Positions 17,254 through 26,341 of a stretch of 64,000 nucleotides of DNA are shown in pieces. Source of the DNA: an uncultured Collinsella sp. GTDB taxonomy: Bacteria; Actinomycetota; Coriobacteriia; Coriobacteriales; Coriobacteriaceae. Below the pieces are notes generated by a model. It ran no database searches. It saw only the letters and a program-made list of their open reading frames with translations, and was not told the origin of the DNA. Position 1 is the stretch's first letter. Each line of letters opens with the position of its first letter. The stretch is taken from contig CABUDI010000002.1 of the NCBI GenBank assembly GCA_902490305.1, positions 69,358-133,357 on the forward strand, written 5' to 3'. The position numbers were made by a program, and so were the translations under genes.

Positions 17254-19378
17254 GCGTTTCTGGTCTAGACGCGTTTTGACGCGCCGTCCGAGCTGCCATC
17301 GCAAGCGAGGCGGCTTTATGGGCCGCGCCGGTATCGACCTGTTTATCGAAGACGGTGCCTACACCACGCTTTCTTCTGCCGTGGTCATCCTAGTGGTGCT
17401 CACGTTGTTGTTTTCGTCGACCGCGGCGATATGGAGCATGTCGCGTGCCGGGGATACCCAGGTGGCGGCCGATAGCGGCGCGTTGGCGGGTGCCAACGTG
17501 GTGTCGTCCTATCACACGGCTGCCACGGTGGTTGATGCGAGCATCTTGAGTCTGGGGCTAGCGGGGTTTGCCACAATCGGGACGGGCCTGGTTGCCATTC
17601 TCATCCCAGGTGCCGAACCAGTTGCCGGCAATATGGTCGACACCGGGATTGAGATCATTAAAACGCGCAATAAGTTTGCCAAAAGCGCATCGGAAGGCTT
17701 GCAGAAAATCGAGACGGCTCTGCCGTATCTGATTGCCGCGCGTGCCACGCAGGCGGTATCGGCGCAGGATACCGATAGTGTGGCCTATACCGGTACGGCG
17801 CTTGCCGTGCCCAGGACATCCGAGTCGGACTTCGCTGCGCTCAAAGGGTCAGAGATCTCGACCGATACCATTAAAGACACATCAGATGATTTAGAGCGTG
17901 CGGCCGAGGAGTTGCGGAAGGCTTCTGAGGACACGGCGAAGGCTAAAGAGCGCGCTTGGCTGGCGGATTGTGGCGGGTCGGACGAGAGTTCGATTGGCAA
18001 GTACTCGTGTATGTGGGAGCGTGCGAAAAAACTAGCAGAACTATCTGACAGTCAGAACCGTCATGAAAAGTCGAGCATCACATGGGAGCCGCAAATAGCG
18101 CTCGATCGCGCGAAAATCTATTACCGGCAGCGCTTGGCGAATGAAAAACCTCAGGGATCGAGCGTCGAGATGAAGGCGGAGTCGGCGGCGCGCAAGGCGT
18201 TTTACACCTATGCGAGTACAGAGGTCAATCGTGCATATGTAACCGAGGACGGAGATGAAGTTACTTCCCATATCCCGCTGTTGCCGCGCAACGCTGACGA
18301 GGTGCGAGCGACGGAACTCTATACCGATGCGGCGTGGCCAACCAGCGCCATCGATGGCAAGACGTATCTGCATTACGGAACGAGTTGCCCCAACTATAAG
18401 AAGGGGTCGCCAGGCGGGTTAGCCTCGGTTGCTGATTATGACGGACAGGACAGATGCAACAGATGCCATTTTGGCGTTTCGTCGCTCGGTGCCGTTGCAG
18501 CGCCTTCGACTTCTATCGAAAACGGCTTTGAGTACCACTTCGATAAGTTCAAAGAGGCCCTGGAAGACTACGTCGAATGCCGCAACAAAGAGCTCGAGCT
18601 CGAGCGTCAGACCGAGGATGAGGCCGACCGTGCGGGCAATGCGTTTGACCAGGCCATCAAGGAGCTTTCCGGCGAGCGCCCGCGTATCGCCCCGCCCGGT
18701 CGCAACGGCGTGGTTGCCCTTGCGGTTTCGGGTGCCATCTCGAGCCCCGATGAGCTCAACTCTTCGTTTAACACGGCAGTCAGGCTTGGCGATCGCGGTG
18801 CTATCTCTGCCGCGGTGCTGGCGCCCGATGAGGCGGCGGCGCAAAACAACGTGCTTTCGCGATTTTTCTCGACATTGAAGGAACGCTCGGGCGGCGTTGC
18901 CGGCGTACTCGATGGCGTCATGGATGTTTGGGGACGGCTGCTCGTAGGATACGGTGATATCCAAGGTTCGGCCGACGAACTTATGGACGAGATGATTAAA
19001 GGCCTAGGAGGGGGCAGCGGCGCGTTGGGTTCCATCGCATCGTGGCTCGGCGATACCGTTTCGGCGTCCATGGCGGCGTTGGGTCTGGAACCGTGCGACT
19101 TGCGCCTGCGAAAGCCAGTGCTGACCGATTCCGCCAACGTCATTAAGAGTCCGGGGTCTGACATTGCTGGTCTTTCTCAAGCGCAAGACAAGCTGCGAAG
19201 TATTCCGTTGGGCGTGACCGATCCCAAGGCGCTTTGCGAGGCATTGGAATATCAAGTCGAACGCACCATTAGCGGTACGGTGTTCACGCTTGCGGAGATT
19301 CCTCTGCCCGGCGGCGGCTCCATCCCACTCACCGTCGATGTCGCCACGCTGGTTGGCGCTCTGGGCGGTGGGTCGTAA
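17225..19378 (+). CDS. Large TadG-like pilus locus protein
   Basis: 717 residues. A basic N-terminus and one membrane helix at about 40-68 (SSAVVILVVLTLLFSSTAAIW) precede a Flp/TadG-like stretch, SRAGDTQVAADSGALAGAN, as in TadG proteins. Then come a second hydrophobic region (about 98-125), a charged coiled-coil-like part (DLERAAEELRKASEDTAKAKERA), a CNRC pair near 410, another helical acidic part, and a Gly/Ser-rich C-terminal third. No von Willebrand domain is recognised. ATG 17225 has GGAGGGAG upstream. Probably exported or anchored outside the cell at the pilus base or tip. Confidence 0.65.
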   Translation: MIRGLLHGIKRFWSRRVLTRRPSCHRKRGGFMGRAGIDLFIEDGAYTTLSSAVVILVVLTLLFSSTAAIWSMSRAGDTQVAADSGALAGANVVSSYHTAATVVDASILSLGLAGFATIGTGLVAILIPGAEPVAGNMVDTGIEIIKTRNKFAKSASEGLQKIETALPYLIAARATQAVSAQDTDSVAYTGTALAVPRTSESDFAALKGSEISTDTIKDTSDDLERAAEELRKASEDTAKAKERAWLADCGGSDESSIGKYSCMWERAKKLAELSDSQNRHEKSSITWEPQIALDRAKIYYRQRLANEKPQGSSVEMKAESAARKAFYTYASTEVNRAYVTEDGDEVTSHIPLLPRNADEVRATELYTDAAWPTSAIDGKTYLHYGTSCPNYKKGSPGGLASVADYDGQDRCNRCHFGVSSLGAVAAPSTSIENGFEYHFDKFKEALEDYVECRNKELELERQTEDEADRAGNAFDQAIKELSGERPRIAPPGRNGVVALAVSGAISSPDELNSSFNTAVRLGDRGAISAAVLAPDEAAAQNNVLSRFFSTLKERSGGVAGVLDGVMDVWGRLLVGYGDIQGSADELMDEMIKGLGGGSGALGSIASWLGDTVSASMAALGLEPCDLRLRKPVLTDSANVIKSPGSDIAGLSQAQDKLRSIPLGVTDPKALCEALEYQVERTISGTVFTLAEIPLPGGGSIPLTVDVATLVGALGGGS

Positions 19379-19854
19379 TGAGTATCCGCATACGGCTGCG
19401 TGAGGAGCGCGCCCAAGCGACGGTGGAGATGGCAGTGGTTACGCCCGTTTTACTGGTGCTGGCGCTCATCGTGTACAACGTCATGATCTTTGCCAGCGCT
19501 GTCGCGCGCTTCGACCGCGTGGTGCCCGACATCGTGCTGGCGCACGCTGTGGCGCCGGGCGGGGAGGGTGACGAGAACTCTGCCGATGCCTCGGCGACGG
19601 TTCAGACTCAAATTCTGAATGCCATGGAAGGCTATGACTTGCAGATCGAAGTGTCGAGCGAGCAAGGCGCGGAGGCATCGGATGGTGGCCTGCTCTCCCT
19701 ATCCGGTACGTTTAGGACCTACACCTGCACCATGCACTATGAGCCGTGGCCGACTTCTCTCAGCATCGCTGGCGTTCCGCTGGGGGCGCCGACAACGTTG
19801 TCGCACGAGCGTGCGGTGACGGTCGATCCATGGCGTCCGGGGGTGGTCATGTGA
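19378..19854 (+). CDS. TadE/F-like pseudopilin
   Basis: 158 residues. MSIRIRLREERAQATVEMA followed by a hydrophobic helix (about 20-40) gives the fourth copy in this operon of the AQ-x-T-x-E signature. The rest is a small soluble domain. The ATG overlaps the stop of the preceding gene (TAATG), so translation is coupled. Confidence 0.75.
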   Translation: MSIRIRLREERAQATVEMAVVTPVLLVLALIVYNVMIFASAVARFDRVVPDIVLAHAVAPGGEGDENSADASATVQTQILNAMEGYDLQIEVSSEQGAEASDGGLLSLSGTFRTYTCTMHYEPWPTSLSIAGVPLGAPTTLSHERAVTVDPWRPGVVM

Positions 19855-20210
19855 CCGCGGTCTCGTCCTACATCGCCTACGCGCGGGCACTCAATAGGCT
19901 GGGTTGGACGCCGGCCGAGTTTGTGGTGGCGGAGTCGTTTGTCGTGCGTCTGCGCGGCATGCTGGGACGGCATCCGGTTGCCGCCAACGGCCTGCCGCTC
20001 GTCATGGCGTTTCCACGCTGCTCTTCGGTCCATACGTGTTTTATGGCCTATCCCATCGACATCGCCTTCATCGATCGCGACGGCAATATCCTCGCGCGCT
20101 ACGAAAACGTACGTCCCTGGCGTATGTGCTCCTGCCCCGGCGCCTGGGCCGCACTAGAGCGCCCTTCAATCATTGTTTCGACCCCTGCTCTCCAACGCGT
20201 GACGGCTTAA
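19851..20210 (+). CDS. DUF192 family protein at the end of the Tad operon
   Basis: 119 residues. The DUF192 fold is recognised by ESFVVRLRGMLGRHP, FPRCSSVHTCFMAYPIDIAFID and the C-terminal ENVRPWRMCSCPGAWAALE. Function of the family is unknown; members often sit in or next to Tad loci. GTG 19851 overlaps the previous stop and has GGGGGTGG upstream; an open frame extends further upstream in the pseudopilin gene but has no support. Confidence 0.75.
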   Translation: MTAVSSYIAYARALNRLGWTPAEFVVAESFVVRLRGMLGRHPVAANGLPLVMAFPRCSSVHTCFMAYPIDIAFIDRDGNILARYENVRPWRMCSCPGAWAALERPSIIVSTPALQRVTA

Positions 20211-20307
20211 GGGACTGAGCGAAAAACTTCTTGCTGCCGGCTGATGCCTCTGACGTGCCGATTTATAGAACCGAGGCTGTGCTCAAAAACTTTTTTAAAA
20301 TTCTCGG

Positions 20308-20335
20308 TTGACCGGAACGCGTCCTTGGTTATACT
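20308..20335 (+). promoter_or_regulatory. Promoter of tRNA-Phe
   Basis: TTGACC (20308-20313), 16-base spacer, TATACT (20330-20335); the mature tRNA begins 33 bases further on. Confidence 0.8.
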
Positions 20336-20367
20336 AATCAAGCCTTGAAACAAGGCACACCTCAAAT

Positions 20368-20440
<73 letters not shown>

Positions 20441-20453
20441 CCTTGAATTGACT

Positions 20454-20482
20454 AGGACCTCTGCAAAGGGGTCCTTTTCTTT
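20454..20482 (+). terminator. Terminator of tRNA-Phe
   Basis: AGGACC (20454-20459) pairs with GGTCCT (20470-20475), followed by TTTTCTTTT. Confidence 0.75.
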
Positions 20483-20718
20483 TATCGAGGGCTCTGCGGA
20501 AATTGCGTCCCGGAATTTGGCTTCAGAGTGGGATGCGCTTTCCGGCGCTTACTTCCGACGTGCGTGCACATCTCGGGCCCGCCCAGACATTCCTTCCGCT
20601 TTTGCGCCACTTTACAGACCGTTCGGTCGTCTGTCCGCACGCGCGGGTATACTCAAAACGATACTTTTCCTGTGCAATACGATGCAGGCTCAGCCTGCAC
20701 GATCCGAAGGGGGCAGTG

Positions 20719-21780
20719 ATGGAGAGGATACTCGGCGTTAATCTCTCTGGCTGGTTTATTCCCGAGCCTTGGGTGACCCCGTCGCTATACGCGGCGACCG
20801 GTGCATCCAACGCGGCCGAGCTGCAGGAGGCCATGGGCACCGCCGCCTATAACGAGCGCATGCGCCGTCATTACGAGACGTTTGTGAGCGAGGACGATTT
20901 CCGCCGCATGGCGCAGATTGGCCTCAATGCCGTGCGTCTGCCGGTACCCTGGTATGCCTTTGGCTCGCAGGAGTCCGATGCGTCCTACATCTCGGTTGTC
21001 GATTACATCGACCGCGCGATTGAGTGGGCTGCCAAGTACAACATTCGCGTGCTGCTTGACCTGGCGACTGTGCCCGGTGGCCAGGGCGATTCCAACGATT
21101 CGCCCGCCACGCCGGAGGCTGTTGCCGAGTGGCATTCGTCCACTAACGGCCGCCATGTCGCACTTGACGTGCTCGAGCGCTTGGCCGAGCGTTACGGCGA
21201 GGCCGAGAGCCTGCTGGGCATTGAGCTGCTGGATACGCCGCAGATGAGTGTCCGTAAGAGCCTCTTCACCATGACGGATGGCATTCCTGCTCACTACCTG
21301 CGCAATTTCTATCGCGATGCTTACGAGCTCGTCCGTTCGTATATGCCCGAGGATAAGATCGTCGTTTTCTCGTCGTCGGGGCATCCCAGCGAGTGGAAGC
21401 ATTTTATGCGCGGCGCCAAGTACAAGAACGTCTACATGGACCTTCACCTGTACCATTACCGCGACGAGCATGCGCTCGACATCACGAGCCCCCGCGGGCT
21501 GACGACGGCGATTTCGCGTAACAAGCGCGAGCTTAAAGAAGCGATTTCAACTGGGTTCCCCGTGCTGGTGGGCGAATGGTCGGGCGCGGCGATCTTTGCC
21601 AACTCGTCGGTTACGCCCGAGGGCCGCAATGCCTACGAGCGCGTGTTTATCGCCAATCAGCTGGCTTCGTTTGCGCCGGCTGCCGGTTGGTTCTTCCAAA
21701 CGTGGAAGACCGAGAAGCGCATTGCAGCATGGGACGCCCGCGCGGCGCTCGGTACGCTCGAGCGTGGCATGATTGAATAG
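20719..21780 (+). CDS. GH5 family-like protein, probably lacking catalytic activity
   Basis: 353 residues, cytoplasmic (no signal peptide). The fold matches exo-beta-1,3-glucanase-like GH5: GVNLSGWFIPEPW, MAQIGLNAVRLPVPWYAF, the second strand motif LDLATVPGGQGDSND, GIELLDTPQ, and VLVGEWSGAA with the nucleophile Glu. In active relatives the last-but-one motif reads GIELLNEP with the acid/base Glu; here it is Asp-Thr. The usual LDLHGAPG His is also replaced (LDLATVPG). This looks like a pseudoenzyme or one with altered chemistry. ATG 20719 has AAGGGGGCAG upstream; the frame open further upstream would run from near the tRNA-Phe terminator. Confidence 0.75.
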   Translation: MERILGVNLSGWFIPEPWVTPSLYAATGASNAAELQEAMGTAAYNERMRRHYETFVSEDDFRRMAQIGLNAVRLPVPWYAFGSQESDASYISVVDYIDRAIEWAAKYNIRVLLDLATVPGGQGDSNDSPATPEAVAEWHSSTNGRHVALDVLERLAERYGEAESLLGIELLDTPQMSVRKSLFTMTDGIPAHYLRNFYRDAYELVRSYMPEDKIVVFSSSGHPSEWKHFMRGAKYKNVYMDLHLYHYRDEHALDITSPRGLTTAISRNKRELKEAISTGFPVLVGEWSGAAIFANSSVTPEGRNAYERVFIANQLASFAPAAGWFFQTWKTEKRIAAWDARAALGTLERGMIE

Positions 21781-21786
21781 GTTGAT

Positions 21787-22665
21787 ATGACGCAAAACAG
21801 CGCCCATACGGGCAAACTCTATGTGGTCGGCACGCCCATCGGCAACTTGGGCGACCTGTCCCCGCGCGTTGGCGAGGCCTTTGCCGCCGCCGATGTCATC
21901 TGCTGCGAAGACACGCGTGTGACGTCAAAGCTGCTGATGCACCTGGGCATTTCCAAGCCGCTTGTCCGTTGCGACGAGAATGTGATCGCCAGCCGCGCCG
22001 CCGGCCTGGTCGACCGTCTGCTGGCGGGGGAGACCCTCGCCTTTGCCTCGGACGCCGGCATGCCGAGCGTGTCCGATCCCGGCCAGGCGCTGGTCGAGGC
22101 GGCACGTGAGGCCGATGTGCCCGTCGAAGTTATTCCCGGGCCCTCCGCTTGCGTCACGGCGCTCGTTTCGTCCGGCATTCCCTGTGAGCATTTTTTCTTT
22201 GAGGGCTTTTTGGGCCGAAAGCACGGCGACCGCGTGCGTCGTTTGCAGCGCCTTGCCGTGGTTCCCGGCGCACTCATCTTCTACGAGTCTCCACATCGCA
22301 TCGTGGCGACGCTCGAGGCCGTGGCAGAGGTTTTTCCCCAGCGTGAGGTTGCCGTCTGCCGCGAGCTCACCAAGCTGCACGAGGAAGTCTTGCGCGGGCC
22401 CGCTGCCCAGCTTGCTGAGGAGCTGCGTGCTCGCGGCGAGGTAAAGGGCGAGATTGCGCTGGTCATCGCGCCGCCGAGCGAGGATGAGGAGGCCGGTATC
22501 GTGCCGGTTGGCGCCGCGGCAGCGGATCCCGACGAGGCCCTGCGCGAGGATATCCGCGCCGCGCTCGAGGAGGGGGAGCCCGCGTCTGCGGTGGCCAAGC
22601 GCCTGTCTCAGAAGTATTCGCGCCGCAAGCGCGATGTCTATGCCATGGTGCTCGATATGCAATAG
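21787..22665 (+). CDS. rsmI: 16S rRNA (cytidine-1402-2'-O)-methyltransferase
   Basis: 292 residues. Tetrapyrrole-methylase fold enzyme that methylates the ribose of C1402 in 16S rRNA with S-adenosylmethionine. Motifs: LYVVGTPIGNLGDLSPR, CEDTRVTSKLL, FASDAGMPSVSDPG, EVIPGPSA, FEGFLGRK and FYESPHRI. Six bases after the GH5-like gene, so probably co-transcribed with it; metG follows after 69 bases with its own -10-like TAGAAT (22690-22695). Confidence 0.93.
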   Translation: MTQNSAHTGKLYVVGTPIGNLGDLSPRVGEAFAAADVICCEDTRVTSKLLMHLGISKPLVRCDENVIASRAAGLVDRLLAGETLAFASDAGMPSVSDPGQALVEAAREADVPVEVIPGPSACVTALVSSGIPCEHFFFEGFLGRKHGDRVRRLQRLAVVPGALIFYESPHRIVATLEAVAEVFPQREVAVCRELTKLHEEVLRGPAAQLAEELRARGEVKGEIALVIAPPSEDEEAGIVPVGAAAADPDEALREDIRAALEEGEPASAVAKRLSQKYSRRKRDVYAMVLDMQ

Positions 22666-22734
22666 ATGGAGGATATCCAGCCCTTGCGCTAGAATCATCC
22701 TCTGTATGCAACGTTTTTCTGGAGGACAAACCCC

Positions 22735-24336
22735 ATGGATCAAAGCAAGCCTTCGTTCTTTATCACGACGCCCATCTACTACGTCAACGCCGATCCGCAC
22801 CTGGGCACGGCTTATTCCACCATCATCGCCGACGTTCAGGCCCGTTATCGTCGCTCCGCCGGCTATAACGTCAAGTTCCTGACCGGCATGGACGAGCACG
22901 GCGAGAAGGTCGCCGAGGCCGCAGCCAAGCACAACATGACGCCGCAGGAGTGGACCGATAGCCAGGCTCCGCACTTCAAGGAGCTTTGGAGCAAGCTCGA
23001 GATTTCCAATGATGACTTCATTCGCACCACCGAGCCGCGCCAGCACCATGCCGTGCAGTACCTGTGGGAGCGCATGAAGGAGTCCGGCTACCTGTATAAG
23101 GGCAGCTACGACGGCTGGTATTGCGTGCCTGACGAGACCTACTTTACCGATACGCAGGTCCAGAAGGGCGACGAGGAGTACGGCAGCGTCGGTCAGCACC
23201 TGTGCCCCGACTGCCACCGTCCGCTTGAGCGCGTGCAGGAGGAGTCCTACTTCTTTAAGCTTTCCGCCTTCCAGGACAAGCTGCTTAAGCTCTATGACGA
23301 GCATCCCGACTTTGTCGAGCCTGCGTTTCGCATGAACGAGGTTCGCAGCTTTGTCGAGGGCGGCCTTAACGACCTTTCCGTGAGCCGTACGAGCTTTGAC
23401 TGGGGCATTCAGGTCCCGTTTGACGAGGGTCACGTGACCTACGTGTGGTTCGATGCGCTGCTCAACTATATGACGGCCGTCGGCTACGGTGTCGACACCG
23501 ACGAGGCGCGTGCCGAGCTGGCCTATCGCTGGCCCGCGCAGTTCCACATCGTGGGTAAGGACATCATCCGCTTCCACTGCGTCATTTGGCCCGCCATGCT
23601 CATGGCCATCGGCGAGGCCCTGCCCGAGCACGTCTTTGCCCACGGCTTCCTGACCGTGCGCAATGCCGAGACCGGCAAGGCCGAGAAGATGTCCAAGAGC
23701 CGCGGCAACGCCATCGCTCCGCAGGACGTTATCGACATGCTGGGCGTCGAGGGCTATCGCTACTACTTTATGACCGACGTCGTCCCCGGCACCGACGGTG
23801 CCATCAGCTTCGACCGCATGGAGCAGGTCTACAACGCCGACCTGGCCAACAGCTGGGGCAACCTCATCTCGCGTTCGCTCAACATGAGCGGCAAGTATTT
23901 TGACGGTTGCGCGCCCGCCAAGCCCGCATCGTTCGATGCGTTCGACAACCCGCTGGCAAAGATTGCCGACGGTTTGGTCGAGCGCTACATGGCCAAGATG
24001 GACGTGCTCGATTACGGTGGAGCCAAGGACGAGGTCATGGAGCTCATCCACGCCGCCAACCACTACATCGAGGACTCCGAGCCTTGGGCACTTGCCAAGG
24101 ACGAGGCCAAGGCTGACGAGCTGGCGTTTGTGATCTACAACCTGCTCGAGGCCATCCGCATTGCCGCTCACCTGCTGATGCCGCTCATGCCCCAGACTTC
24201 TGCCGAGGCTCTGCGCCGCCTGTCCTGCGAGGACGAGGCCGCGAGCGACGACCTCAAGGGCATTTGCGCTTGGGGCCTGCTTGCTGGTGGTCAGCCCGTC
24301 GAGAAGGGCGATCCGCTGTTCCCGCGTCTGGGCTAA
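22735..24336 (+). CDS. metG: Methionyl-tRNA synthetase
   Basis: 533 residues, class I synthetase. The HIGH-type motif is PHLGTAYST, the KMSKS loop is EKMSKSRGN, and the zinc-region Cys pair appears as CPDCHRP. It ends after the anticodon-binding helical domain without the C-terminal EMAP-II-like tRNA-binding domain found in longer forms. ATG 22735 is preceded by CTGGAGG. No T-box leader is visible upstream. Confidence 0.95.
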   Translation: MDQSKPSFFITTPIYYVNADPHLGTAYSTIIADVQARYRRSAGYNVKFLTGMDEHGEKVAEAAAKHNMTPQEWTDSQAPHFKELWSKLEISNDDFIRTTEPRQHHAVQYLWERMKESGYLYKGSYDGWYCVPDETYFTDTQVQKGDEEYGSVGQHLCPDCHRPLERVQEESYFFKLSAFQDKLLKLYDEHPDFVEPAFRMNEVRSFVEGGLNDLSVSRTSFDWGIQVPFDEGHVTYVWFDALLNYMTAVGYGVDTDEARAELAYRWPAQFHIVGKDIIRFHCVIWPAMLMAIGEALPEHVFAHGFLTVRNAETGKAEKMSKSRGNAIAPQDVIDMLGVEGYRYYFMTDVVPGTDGAISFDRMEQVYNADLANSWGNLISRSLNMSGKYFDGCAPAKPASFDAFDNPLAKIADGLVERYMAKMDVLDYGGAKDEVMELIHAANHYIEDSEPWALAKDEAKADELAFVIYNLLEAIRIAAHLLMPLMPQTSAEALRRLSCEDEAASDDLKGICAWGLLAGGQPVEKGDPLFPRLG

Positions 24337-24375
24337 GACGCAGCGCGCCATATCGGCAATTTGCTGTTTAGCTGT

Positions 24376-24410
24376 AAGGGCATGGCCGCCACGGTCCATG
24401 CCCTTTTGTT
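24376..24410 (+). terminator. Intrinsic terminator of metG
   Basis: AAGGGCATGG (24376-24385) pairs with CCATGCCCTT (24396-24405) and is followed by TTGTTT. Confidence 0.8.
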
Positions 24411-24443
24411 TCAAGACGCCGCCATCATGCTAAGGAGGCAACC

Positions 24444-25304
24444 ATGACAACTTCGCCTTTGGCAAACCCCACGGCCACCAGGGAGCTGCTGGAGGAGTTT
24501 GGCCTTGCGACCAAGCATCGCCTGGGCCAGAACTTTCTAATCGACAATCATGTGATCGAGCGTATCTGCGAGCTTGCCGAGCTTGCAGGTGACGAGCGCG
24601 TACTCGAGGTGGGTCCGGGTTGCGGTACGTTGACACTTGCGTTGCTGCAGGAAGCGGCGTGCGTTACGTCCATTGAAGCCGATCCTGAGCTCGAACCGGT
24701 GCTCGACGCCCACGCCGCCGACTATGCCAACTTCCGCTTTATCATGGGCGACGCGCTTAAGGTGGGCCCGGAGCAGATTGAGCAGGCTGCCGGCGGCGAG
24801 CCCACGGTATTTGTCGCGAACTTGCCCTATAACGTGGCGGCGACGATCATCCTGCAGTTCTTCCAGACGATGCCCGCGCTCAAGCGTGCCGTCGTCATGG
24901 TGCAAAAGGAGGTTGCCGATCGCATTGCCGCAGCGCCGGGCAACAAGACCTATGGCGGCTATACGGCAAAGCTCGGCCTGTATGCGCAGGTGACGGGTCG
25001 CTTTGAGGTGCCGCCGCGTTGCTTTATGCCGGCGCCGCACGTGGACTCGGCCGTCGTGCGTATCGACCGTGTTGACGGCGTGGTGCCCGAAGGACTCGAT
25101 TGCGAATTTGTGGCCCACGTGATTGATGCTGCATTTGCTCAGCGTCGCAAGACCATCCGCAATTCCATGAGCGCCAACGGCTTTGCCAAGGACGTGCTCG
25201 ATGCCGCCTTTGAGGCTTGCGGTATCGCATCCACCACGCGCGCCGAAACGCTTGATGTTGCCGACTTTGTCCGTCTGGCTCGGGAGCTTTCCAATGATGC
25301 CTAA
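24444..25304 (+). CDS. rsmA: 16S rRNA (adenine-1518/1519-N6)-dimethyltransferase
   Basis: 286 residues. RsmA/KsgA dimethylates the two adjacent adenines near the 3' end of 16S rRNA. Motifs: KHRLGQNFLID, SAM-binding VLEVGPGCGTLT, the catalytic NLPYN, and CFMPAPHVDSAVV. The C-terminal small domain is complete. AAGGAGG lies 8 bases before ATG 24444. Overlaps tatD by 11 bases, the common rsmA-tatD neighbourhood although tatD usually precedes. Confidence 0.95.
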   Translation: MTTSPLANPTATRELLEEFGLATKHRLGQNFLIDNHVIERICELAELAGDERVLEVGPGCGTLTLALLQEAACVTSIEADPELEPVLDAHAADYANFRFIMGDALKVGPEQIEQAAGGEPTVFVANLPYNVAATIILQFFQTMPALKRAVVMVQKEVADRIAAAPGNKTYGGYTAKLGLYAQVTGRFEVPPRCFMPAPHVDSAVVRIDRVDGVVPEGLDCEFVAHVIDAAFAQRRKTIRNSMSANGFAKDVLDAAFEACGIASTTRAETLDVADFVRLARELSNDA

Positions 25305-26211
25305 TGCCGAACGAGTGACGTTCACCAAGAAAAAGAAGACGGTCACCTGCCCCGTGCCCTTGGCACCGCTTGCCGACACGCATGCGCATCTGCTTTCGTT
25401 TTGGGGCAAAGAAGTGCCTGAGACACTCGTGCGTGCCAAGGCGGCGGGCATCGACCTGTTGGTGACGATGTTCGACCCCATCGCTGACAAACGCAGCGTG
25501 ACGGACTATAGCGACTGGCTCGTGCGCGAAATTCTGCCGATGCAGGATATCCCGCAGATCAAGTATCTTGCCGGCGTGCATCCGTATGGCGCACCGGACT
25601 ATACCGACGACGTTCACGCACAGGTCGTTGCCGCGCTCGATGACCCTTTGTGCGCCGGTATCGGCGAGATCGGTCTGGACTACCACATGGATTACGACGA
25701 CGACATCGCGCCGGCGCCCCATAGCGTGCAGATTGACTGCATGGCGCGCCAGCTCGAGCTTGCCGTGTGCCGTAACGTGCCGGTGGAGCTGCATCTGCGT
25801 CACGAGGACACGGACCAGGAGCGTACCTCGCACGTGGACGCCTACAACGTGCTTCGTGAGGTAGGCGTGCCCCAGGCCGGTTGTGTGCTGCACTGCTTTG
25901 GCGAGGACCGCGCCACGATGGAGCGCTTTGTGGAGCTGGGCTGCTATATCGCCTATGGTGGTGCGGCCACCTTTAAGCGCAACGACGATGTGCGCGAGGC
26001 ATTTGCGGCAACCCCACTCGATCGAATTTTGTTCGAGACGGATTGCCCGTATATGGCTCCGGAGCCCATCCGCGGTCTTGAATGCGAGCCCGCAATGATC
26101 TCCATTACGGCAAACGCGCTGGTTAACGACCGTGTCGATCGCACTGGTGAGGACGCCGAAACAATCGCGCAAGCCGCTTGGGAAAATGCCTGCAAACTTT
26201 TTCAAAAATAG
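25294..26211 (+). CDS. tatD: TatD family metal-dependent hydrolase
   Basis: 305 residues, TIM-barrel amidohydrolase of the TatD DNase family. Metal ligands are visible: DTHAHL, Glu in GEIGLDYH, His in ELHLRHED, HCFGED and Asp in FETDCPYMAPEP. TatD-type proteins are 3'-5' nucleases linked to DNA repair or decay. A Lys-rich N-terminal stretch (FTKKKKTV) precedes the barrel. ATG 25294 (or 25297) has GGGAG upstream inside rsmA; the longer frame is not supported. Confidence 0.85.
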   Translation: MMPNAERVTFTKKKKTVTCPVPLAPLADTHAHLLSFWGKEVPETLVRAKAAGIDLLVTMFDPIADKRSVTDYSDWLVREILPMQDIPQIKYLAGVHPYGAPDYTDDVHAQVVAALDDPLCAGIGEIGLDYHMDYDDDIAPAPHSVQIDCMARQLELAVCRNVPVELHLRHEDTDQERTSHVDAYNVLREVGVPQAGCVLHCFGEDRATMERFVELGCYIAYGGAATFKRNDDVREAFAATPLDRILFETDCPYMAPEPIRGLECEPAMISITANALVNDRVDRTGEDAETIAQAAWENACKLFQK

Positions 26212-26214
26212 TTC

Positions 26215-26243
26215 TTGCGTTCGTGGTGGCGCTCCGTTATCCT
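26215..26243 (+). promoter_or_regulatory. Promoter of tRNA-Leu
   Basis: TTGCGT (26215-26220), 17-base spacer, TATCCT (26238-26243), 11 bases before the tRNA. Confidence 0.65.
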
Positions 26244-26254
26244 AATTCCTGCAC

Positions 26255-26341
26255 GCGGGCGTGGCGGAATTGGCAGACGCGTACGGTTCAGGTCCGTATG
26301 GGGGCAACCCCATGAAGGTTCAAGTCCTTTCGCCCGCACCA
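26255..26341 (+). tRNA. tRNA-Leu (CAG)
   Basis: Class II tRNA with acceptor GCGGGCG/CGCCCGC, anticodon stem TACGG/CCGTA and loop TTCAGGT (anticodon CAG), long variable arm TGGGGGCAACCCCA, T-loop TTCAAGT. A73 is followed by encoded CCA (26339-26341). Confidence 0.95.

Noticed and set aside
22666..22734. T-box leader for metG (also considered for serS and hisS)
   Set aside because: The upstream gaps are too short or lack the conserved T-box sequence and an antiterminator.
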